In this document: piece by piece, positions 7,958-12,268 of the stretch | Position numbering within the stretch: position 1 is the first letter of the stretch | Layout: each line of letters starts with the position of its first letter | Assembly: GCA_015234495.1 (NCBI GenBank) | Contig: JADGMZ010000337.1 | Location: 1 to 12,268 of the forward strand | From: Brevundimonas sp. | Lineage (GTDB): Bacteria; Pseudomonadota; Alphaproteobacteria; Caulobacterales; Caulobacteraceae | Reading direction: 5' to 3' | DNA length: 12,268 nt | The notes under the pieces: model-generated | Seen by the model: only the letters and a program-made list of their open reading frames with translations | Told to the model about the DNA's origin: nothing | The model's database searches: none | Program-made: the position numbers and the translations under genes

Positions 7958-7977
7958 CTGCCCCCGTCAGGGAGCAG
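7958..7977 (-). promoter_or_regulatory. Hairpin spanning the ylxR-family stop codon, followed by a U-rich run
   Basis: On the minus strand CTGCTCCC pairs with GGGGGCAG (8 bp, one U-G wobble) around a TGAC loop that contains the TGA stop of the upstream gene. Twelve bases later comes a T-rich run (TTTTTGTGTTTG, 7945-7934), striking in such GC-rich DNA. The run sits between this hairpin and the 7905-7925 hairpin, a layout resembling single-stranded U-rich nuclease sites. It is not a canonical terminator because the stem is not next to the U-run. Confidence 0.4.
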
Positions 7978-8635
7978 AACTCCGCCCGCTCAAATCCTTG
8001 TCCGGGTCCTCAGCCGGCTCCGCGCCCCACTCCGGGGGCAGAAGCGGTCGAAATCCCGCCAGTCGTTCGACCTCGAAGGTCCAGCGATCGGCCCGCCCGC
8101 CCTCAAGCAGGACGGCGTGTATCGCATTTTCCAGCCCAAGGGCCAAACTCAAATCGTCCGCCGTGAAGGCGCCGCAGACTTTCGGGGGCGGTTGCTGGTG
8201 TTTCGCGAGGGAAAGCAGCTTGCCCCGACCGTCGGCCGAGCCGTCCGCCGCCTCGACGATCCATGCGGCCTTGCCGGATCGGATCGCGGCGGCCGACTTT
8301 TCGAACCCGGAGATAAGCACGCCTTCGCGCCGGGCAAGGCCCAGCAGCTCCAGGCAGCGCCGGACGAGCAGGCTTTCGACCCGGTCGGCCAGGTCGGCGG
8401 CGGGCTTCAGCGGCGCCTTTGCGGCGCGCGAGAACAGGTTCTTCCGCACCGCCGTCTCCAGCGAGGCGCGGTCGGCGGCGACCCACAGGCCGCGGCCCGG
8501 CAGCTTGCGCGCCAGGTCGGGGGCGACCGAGCCGTCGGGGGCGGCGACGAAGCGGATCAGGCGGGATTCATCCATGACCTGGTGGGTGACCAGGTCCCGG
8601 CGTTCCCTATCGATCGTCGCGTCGCGCAACCCCAT
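7967..8635 (-). CDS. YlxR (DUF448) plus L7Ae-like RNA-binding protein
   Basis: This 222-residue protein joins two RNA-binding modules. Residues about 8-80 are YlxR/DUF448, seen in 'RLIRFVAAPDGSVAPDLARK' and 'PGRGLWVAADRASLETAV'. Residues about 85-182 resemble the L7Ae/L30e fold ('LLGLARREGVLISGFEKSAAAI', then 'TADDLSLALG' and 'NAIHAVL'). The fused form sits between nusA and infB in many alphaproteobacteria; its precise job is unknown, though RNA or ribosome binding is expected. The usual RxC motif near the N-terminus is replaced: it reads 'ERRDLVTHQV', with D where many homologues have Cys. The ATG at 8635 is the only reasonable in-frame start; nusA's TGA lies in the same frame 21 bases earlier. 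The C-terminal 25 residues are acidic and probably disordered. Confidence 0.93.
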   Translation of the reverse strand: MGLRDATIDRERRDLVTHQVMDESRLIRFVAAPDGSVAPDLARKLPGRGLWVAADRASLETAVRKNLFSRAAKAPLKPAADLADRVESLLVRRCLELLGLARREGVLISGFEKSAAAIRSGKAAWIVEAADGSADGRGKLLSLAKHQQPPPKVCGAFTADDLSLALGLENAIHAVLLEGGRADRWTFEVERLAGFRPLLPPEWGAEPAEDPDKDLSGRSSAP

Positions 8636-8653
8636 GATCGGCCCGGTCTCCCA

Positions 8654-10423
8654 TCACGCGTCTTCGGGCTGGTCGGCGTCGTCGAGAGCCTCGACGTCGT
8701 CGCCATCGGCGGCGGCGGTTTCGCCGTCGTCCGTCCCGTCATCGCCCTCGGGCGCGGCGAAGACGGCGTCGGCGTCATATTCGCCCTCGCCTTCGGCCTC
8801 GTCCTCGTATTCCGGCTCGGGCTCCGGCTGCGGCAGTTCCGAGGCGTCGATCCAGCCGGCCGCCACGCGGGCCTGCAGGATCAGCATCTCCGCGTCTTCC
8901 TGGGCCAGGTTGAAGGCCTCCAGAACGCCGGGGACCTTGACCCGCTCGCCGTTCTTCACCTCGTAGCCGCCGCGGATCTCGTCGGTGGCCAGGTCGGCCA
9001 GGTCCTCGACCGTCTTCACCCCGCCTTCGCCCAGGGCGACGGCGATCGGCAGGCTGACGCCGGGCACTTCGAGCACGCCGTCCTCGACCCCCAACTCCTT
9101 GCGCCGGGCGTCCAGAATGGCCGCCTGGCGATCGAGGAAGTCGCGGGCGCGGGCCTGCAGCTCTTCCGCCGTGTCCTCGTCGAAGCCCTCGATGTCCGAG
9201 ATTTCGTAGGGTTCGACGAAGGCCAGGTCCTCGACCGTAGCGAAGCCTTCGGTGACCAGCAGCTGGGCGATGACCTCGTCGACGTCCAGCGCCTCCTGGA
9301 ACAGGGCCGTGCGCTCGGTGAATTCCTTCTGGCGACGTTCGGAGTCCTGCGACTCGGTGATGATGTCGATCTGCCAGCCGGTCAGCTGCGAGGCGAGGCG
9401 CACGTTCTGGCCGCGGCGGCCGATGGCCAGCGACAGCTGTTCGTCGGGCACCACCACCTCGACGCGGTCGGCTTCCTCGTCCAGCACCACCTTCGACACC
9501 TCGGCCGGGGCCAGGGCGTTGACGATGAAGGTCGGCTCGTCGGGGTTCCACTGGATGATGTCGATCTTCTCGCCCTGCAGCTCGGCCACCACCGCCTGCA
9601 CGCGCGAGCCGCGCATGCCGACGCAGGCGCCGACCGGATCGATCGAGGAATCATTGGACAGCACGGCCATCTTGGCGCGCGAGCCGGCGTCGCGGGCGGC
9701 GGCGCGGATCTCGATGACGCCGTCGTAGACCTCGGGCACTTCCTGCGCGAACAGCTTGGCCATGAAGCCGGGATGCGAGCGCGACAGCATGACCTGCGGC
9801 CCCTTGGCCTCCGGGCGCACGTCGTAGATGTAGGTGCGGATCCGGTCGCCGATGTTGAACAACTCGCGCGGGATGGAGTCGTTGCGGCGCATGATGCCTT
9901 CGCCGCGGCCCAGGTCGACGATGGTGTTGCCGTATTCGACGCGCTTGACGGTGCCGTTGACGATCTCGCCGACGCGGTCCTTGAACTCTTCGTACTGGTT
10001 GGCGCGCTCGGCGTCGCGAACCTTGCCCATCACCACCTGGCGGGCCATCTGGGTCTGCACACGGCCGAACTCGAACGGCGGCAGCTCCTCGATGTATTCC
10101 TTGCCGACGACCGCCTCGGGGTCGCGCTTCAGGGCGTCCTTCAGACGCACCATGGCGCTGTCGTTGAACTCCTCCAGCTCGTCTTCCGGTTGCCAGTCGT
10201 CCTCGACGATGGTGACGTGCCGGGTCAGGCTCAGCTCGCCGGACTTGATGTCGATCTTGGCGCGGATGTCGTGGTGCGCGCCGTAGCGCGACTTGGCGCC
10301 CTTCTGGATCGCCTCCTCGATCGCCTCGACGACGATCTCCTTGTCGATGTTCTTCTCGCGCGCGACCGCATCGGCGATCTGCAGCAGTTCGAGACGGTTC
10401 GCGGAAACGCCGGCGACAGCCAT
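8654..10423 (-). CDS. nusA: Transcription termination/antitermination factor NusA
   Basis: NusA binds RNA polymerase and nascent RNA, enhances hairpin pausing and intrinsic termination, and takes part in rRNA antitermination. The 589-residue protein shows the full order: N-terminal RNAP-binding domain (1 to about 130), S1 domain (about 148-215, '[15 protein letters not shown]'), KH1 (about 245-320, GMRG at 269-272), KH2 (about 322-365, GRRG at 335-338), two helix-hairpin-helix acidic repeats (about 380-440 and 450-525) and a very acidic tail (531-589). The duplicated C-terminal repeats resemble those of E. coli and other proteobacteria. The ATG at 10423 follows the rimP TGA by four bases and has a GAGGA Shine-Dalgarno inside rimP. 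It is expected to share the promoter upstream of rimP and therefore to lie downstream of the 10999-11034 terminator. Confidence 0.99.
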   Translation of the reverse strand: MAVAGVSANRLELLQIADAVAREKNIDKEIVVEAIEEAIQKGAKSRYGAHHDIRAKIDIKSGELSLTRHVTIVEDDWQPEDELEEFNDSAMVRLKDALKRDPEAVVGKEYIEELPPFEFGRVQTQMARQVVMGKVRDAERANQYEEFKDRVGEIVNGTVKRVEYGNTIVDLGRGEGIMRRNDSIPRELFNIGDRIRTYIYDVRPEAKGPQVMLSRSHPGFMAKLFAQEVPEVYDGVIEIRAAARDAGSRAKMAVLSNDSSIDPVGACVGMRGSRVQAVVAELQGEKIDIIQWNPDEPTFIVNALAPAEVSKVVLDEEADRVEVVVPDEQLSLAIGRRGQNVRLASQLTGWQIDIITESQDSERRQKEFTERTALFQEALDVDEVIAQLLVTEGFATVEDLAFVEPYEISDIEGFDEDTAEELQARARDFLDRQAAILDARRKELGVEDGVLEVPGVSLPIAVALGEGGVKTVEDLADLATDEIRGGYEVKNGERVKVPGVLEAFNLAQEDAEMLILQARVAAGWIDASELPQPEPEPEYEDEAEGEGEYDADAVFAAPEGDDGTDDGETAAADGDDVEALDDADQPEDA

Positions 10424-10427
10424 GCTC

Positions 10428-10988
10428 TCAGTCCTCGGTATCAGGTTCGTTGTTGTCGTTACTGTCTTGCGGATTTCGGGCGGCGCGCTTCTCGGCGCCC
10501 GCCTTCATCAGTTCGTCGGTCAGCACCAGCTTGGCGTCGACCAGCCAGGCGAAGGGGATCAGGGCGGTGTCCTCCTCCCCCTCCAGGTCGATGGCGATGT
10601 TGTCGCCGTCGGTTCCGGCGACGGTCCCCTTGAAGCGTTTCCGCCCCTCGATCATCCGGTCCGTTTCCAGCCGCGCCTCGAAGCCCTCGAACAGGTCGAA
10701 GTCCGATTGACGGGTCAGCGGCCGGTCGACGCCGGGCGACGACACCTCCAGCAGATATTCGCCGCTGATCGGATCGGCGGCGTCCAGCACCTCCGAGACC
10801 GCGCGGCTCAGCCGGGCGCATTCCTCGACCGCGATGTCGTGGTCGGACGGACGCTCGGCCATGATCTGCAGCCGCCGGCGCAGGGTGCCGCCCATCAGAC
10901 GCACGCGCACGATGTCGAGACCCAGGCTCTCGGCCACGGGTTCGATCAGCTCCAGCAGAGCGCGGTCTTCGGCGGTCTTGGCCTTCAA
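10428..10988 (-). CDS. rimP: Ribosome maturation factor RimP
   Basis: RimP binds free 30S subunits and is needed for correct assembly, helping S12 entry. Conserved blocks are '[20 protein letters not shown]' in the N-terminal alpha/beta domain (about 8-80) and the family hallmark '[11 protein letters not shown]' (about 81-91), followed by the SH3-like C-terminal domain ('[10 protein letters not shown]', '[13 protein letters not shown]'). No ATG or GTG start fits. I choose TTG at 10988-10986 (186 residues) because GGAT lies six bases upstream and the protein then begins KAKTAEDR, as I recall for relatives. A second in-frame TTG at 11000 (190 residues) lies inside the U-run of the upstream terminator and has no SD. 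The C-terminal tail is polar and acidic. Four bases separate it from nusA. A TTG start suggests restrained translation. Confidence 0.96.
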   Translation of the reverse strand: MKAKTAEDRALLELIEPVAESLGLDIVRVRLMGGTLRRRLQIMAERPSDHDIAVEECARLSRAVSEVLDAADPISGEYLLEVSSPGVDRPLTRQSDFDLFEGFEARLETDRMIEGRKRFKGTVAGTDGDNIAIDLEGEEDTALIPFAWLVDAKLVLTDELMKAGAEKRAARNPQDSNDNNEPDTED

Positions 10989-10998
10989 GCGGCGATCC

Positions 10999-11034
10999 AA
11001 ACAAAAAAGCGGCGGGCCGTCCGGGCCGCCGCTT
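10999..11034 (-). terminator. Strong intrinsic terminator between the rimP promoter and rimP start
   Basis: On the minus strand AAGCGGCGG (11034-11026) pairs with CCGCCGCTT (11015-11007). One C-C mismatch and two more G-C pairs follow inside, around a GGAC tetraloop. The run TTTTTTGTTT (11008-10999) follows directly; its first two T pair in the stem. This is the best intrinsic terminator in the window and it points only along the minus strand. It ends 10 bases before the preferred rimP TTG, so transcripts from the promoter at 11077-11105 must pass it. It may also end trmB-DUF1993 transcripts. Confidence 0.88.
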
Positions 11035-11044
11035 CAAACGGCGC

Positions 11045-11065
11045 CGTTAGGACGCCGGTCTAACG
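11045..11065 (-). promoter_or_regulatory. Upstream hairpin in the rimP-nusA leader
   Basis: CGTTAG (11065-11060) and CTAACG (11050-11045) on the minus strand pair perfectly around a nine-base loop, near the predicted transcript start. Its 3' arm overlaps a perfect 12-base palindrome (11037-11048), so alternative folds are possible. The loop's GCGTC plus the next base complements GGACG in the terminator's loop region by five bases. The pairing is visible; a switching role is inference. Confidence 0.45.
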
Positions 11066-11076
11066 ATGTGGGGCGG

Positions 11077-11105
11077 CATATAGCCGTGCCAAACGGGTTT
11101 GTCAG
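11077..11105 (-). promoter_or_regulatory. Housekeeping promoter for rimP-nusA-ylxR-infB
   Basis: On the minus strand CTGACA (11105-11100) matches 5 of 6 bases of the -35 consensus and is 17 bases from TATATG (11082-11077). Read against the Caulobacter housekeeping consensus as I recall it (TTGaCgS, 10-14 spacer, GCtANAWC), GCTATATG at 11084-11077 matches 7 of 8 with a 14-base spacer. The start would be near 11069, giving a leader of about 80 bases before the rimP TTG. It begins 24 bases after the DUF1993 stop. Confidence 0.7.
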
Positions 11106-11128
11106 CCCCTCACGTCAGCCCCGGCGGC

Positions 11129-11632
11129 TCAGACCAGTTCCAGCTGGCCCAGATAGTCGCGCTTGCCCAGCGGGACGCCCAGATGGCGCAGGATGGCGTA
11201 GGCCATCGACACGTGGAAATAGAAGTTCGGCAGGGCGAAGCTGGTCAGATAGCCGGCGCCCTCGAAATTCAGTTCGACGCCGGGGAACCTCAGCTCGACC
11301 CGACAGCCCTCGGCGCCCTCATAGGCCGCCGCCTCGACGCTCTCGATGAAGGCGATCGACAGGGCGACCGTCGCCTTCAGCTCCGCCAGCGACGCCTCCG
11401 CGTCGTCGGTCCTCGGCCACGGCCGGTCGGCCAGCCGCGCCACGCAGCCGCGGGCGCTGAAGGCGGCCATGCGGATCTGGTCGGAAAAGGGCTTCATGTC
11501 GGGCGCCAGCCGCGCCTCCATCAGCGCCGCCTCGTCGAGGCCCGCCTCGGCCGCCCGGTCGAGCAGCCCGGCCAGCACCCTGAGGCCGCGCAGAAACATC
11601 GAGGAGGCGAGGTGGTCGACGGCGAGGCTCAT
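11129..11632 (-). CDS. DUF1993 family protein, DinB-like four-helix bundle
   Basis: The 167-residue protein matches DUF1993 by its C-terminal block 'GYLTSFALPNFYFHVSMAYA' (127-146) and 'LRHLGVPLGKRDYLG' (148-162), with 'LAPDMKPFSDQIRMAAF' (42-58) in the first half. The family is mostly helical and I place it with the DinB-like metal-binding fold; no substrate is known. It is cytoplasmic with no signal or membrane segment. The ATG at 11632-11630 has an AAAGGA Shine-Dalgarno seven bases upstream and overlaps the trmB TGA by one base (TGATG), so it is probably coupled to trmB. It is likely ended by, or read through, the terminator 95 bases downstream of its stop. A link to translation is not evident from the sequence. 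Confidence 0.93.
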   Translation of the reverse strand: MSLAVDHLASSMFLRGLRVLAGLLDRAAEAGLDEAALMEARLAPDMKPFSDQIRMAAFSARGCVARLADRPWPRTDDAEASLAELKATVALSIAFIESVEAAAYEGAEGCRVELRFPGVELNFEGAGYLTSFALPNFYFHVSMAYAILRHLGVPLGKRDYLGQLELV

Positions 11633-12268
11633 CAGTCAGTCCTTTTTGCAGACGATCCGTCCTGCGACGTTTCGCGCACGAATTCCAGAAAGATCGGCGC
11701 GGTGTCGCCCAGCTTCTTCTCCTCGTAGCGGGTGACCACATGGTCCGCCGGCGCCGCCCGCCAGTCGTCGGCCCGCTCCGCCTGCCAGACCAGCCCCGGC
11801 GTGCGCTCGAACCGCTCCAGCGCCCAGTCGGCGTAGTCCTTCCAGTCGGTGACGAAGCGCAGCCGGCCCCCCGGCCTCAGCAGCCGCACGATCTCGGCGG
11901 CGAATTCGTCCTGCACCAGCCGCCGCTTGTTGTGGCGCGCCTTGTGCCACGGGTCGGGGAACAGGATCATCACCCGGTCGAGGCTGGCGTCGGGCAGGGC
12001 CGCCATCAGCTCGCGGGCGTCGTCAGCGTGGATCCGCACATTCCTCAGCCCGCGCTCGTCGATGTGGCGCAGGGCCGAGCCGACGCCGTTCAGGAACGGC
12101 TCGCAGCCGATCATCAGCGTATCGGGATGACGCGAGGCCTGCTCCGCCAGATGTTCCCCGCCGCCGAAACCGATCTCCAGCCATACGGCCTTCGCCCCGG
12201 GCATCAGGACCGAGGGATCGATCGGCCCCGCCTTCGGATCGGGCAGGACGATGTTCGGCAACAGCGTA
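11632..12268 (-). CDS. trmB: tRNA (guanine(46)-N7)-methyltransferase, 5' end outside window
   Basis: TrmB uses S-adenosylmethionine to make m7G46 in the tRNA variable loop. Visible motifs are SAM-binding motif I 'WLEIGFGGGEHLAEQ', the acidic 'GCEPF' strand end, 'DRVMILFPDPWHKARHNKRR' (the family's hallmark catalytic and tRNA-binding segment), 'LRFVTDWKDYADW' and the C-terminal 'TRYEEKKLGDTAPIFLEF'. The frame stays open to the window edge at 12268 with residues TLL before PNIVLP, so the gene extends further; a TTG at 12261 is an internal Leu, not the start. The usual N-terminal segment of roughly 25-40 residues is missing here. Its stop overlaps the DUF1993 ATG. Confidence 0.96.
   Translation of the reverse strand, partial: TLLPNIVLPDPKAGPIDPSVLMPGAKAVWLEIGFGGGEHLAEQASRHPDTLMIGCEPFLNGVGSALRHIDERGLRNVRIHADDARELMAALPDASLDRVMILFPDPWHKARHNKRRLVQDEFAAEIVRLLRPGGRLRFVTDWKDYADWALERFERTPGLVWQAERADDWRAAPADHVVTRYEEKKLGDTAPIFLEFVRETSQDGSSAKRTD
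11640..11645 (-). promoter_or_regulatory. DUF1993 gene ribosome binding site inside trmB
   Basis: AAAGGA on the minus strand lies seven bases before the DUF1993 ATG, within the last codons of trmB. It fixes the start and allows translation beyond simple coupling. Confidence 0.75.

Noticed and set aside
7112..10633. A 1173-codon plus-strand open frame antisense to ylxR-L7Ae and nusA, plus others such as 6133-8166 and 2429-3886
   Set aside because: The translations are low-complexity and match no family, while the opposite strand encodes unmistakable conserved proteins. Such stop-free antisense frames are a normal by-product of high-GC codon bias.
10998..11000. TTG at 11000 as the rimP start
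   Set aside because: It lies inside the terminator U-run and has no SD; TTG at 10988 has GGAT at suitable spacing and fits the family N-terminus better. It cannot be fully excluded.
12259..12261. TTG at 12261 as the trmB start
   Set aside because: The frame is open to the window edge with TLL before it, and TrmB proteins have more sequence before the SAM motif, so this is an internal Leu codon.
1..12268. Mobile elements, CRISPR arrays, tRNA or rRNA genes, prophage or defence genes
   Set aside because: No repeated spacer-like units, transposase motifs, tRNA cloverleaf with CCA-adjacent stems or rRNA-like stretches seen. The window is a core housekeeping locus.

Overview
The window is high-GC DNA from an alphaproteobacterium, most likely Caulobacteraceae and perhaps Brevundimonas. 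I infer this from the IF2 N-terminal region (the '[10 protein letters not shown]' type), the YlxR plus L7Ae-like fusion, the acidic-tailed NusA and the general protein style. I could not run a database search, so genus is a guess. Every gene I can support lies on the minus strand, so transcription runs from high to low coordinates.

Layout in transcription order: trmB (tRNA m7G46 methyltransferase, 5' end outside the window) overlaps a DUF1993 gene by one base. An intergenic stretch of about 140 bp follows. It holds a good sigma-70/sigma-73-type promoter, a small hairpin and a strong intrinsic terminator whose U-run ends 10 bases before the preferred rimP start. Then comes the translation/transcription-factor superoperon: rimP, nusA, ylxR-L7Ae and infB. 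A hairpin sits directly after the infB stop. Next are three envelope-type genes: a secreted hypothetical protein, a membrane-anchored hypothetical protein and a DUF2459 protein. The conserved order then resumes with rbfA, truB, rpsO and pnp, which is cut by the left window edge.

The housekeeping genes form one functional theme. RimP, RbfA and S15 serve 30S assembly. TruB and TrmB modify tRNA. IF2 starts translation. NusA controls elongation, pausing and termination. YlxR-L7Ae is an RNA-binding accessory protein. PNPase degrades RNA. Spacing is tight (4-bp gaps, TGATG and ATGA overlaps), which suggests co-transcription and translational coupling.

I see no mobile element, CRISPR array, tRNA, rRNA or foreign-looking gene. 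The non-routine content is in the RNA-level control elements: the terminator between the rimP promoter and rimP start (a candidate NusA-sensing attenuator), hairpins at ylxR/infB, infB/hypothetical and rpsO/pnp, and a structured pnp leader. The envelope-gene trio embedded in the superoperon is also unusual. No intergenic gap exceeds 300 bases.
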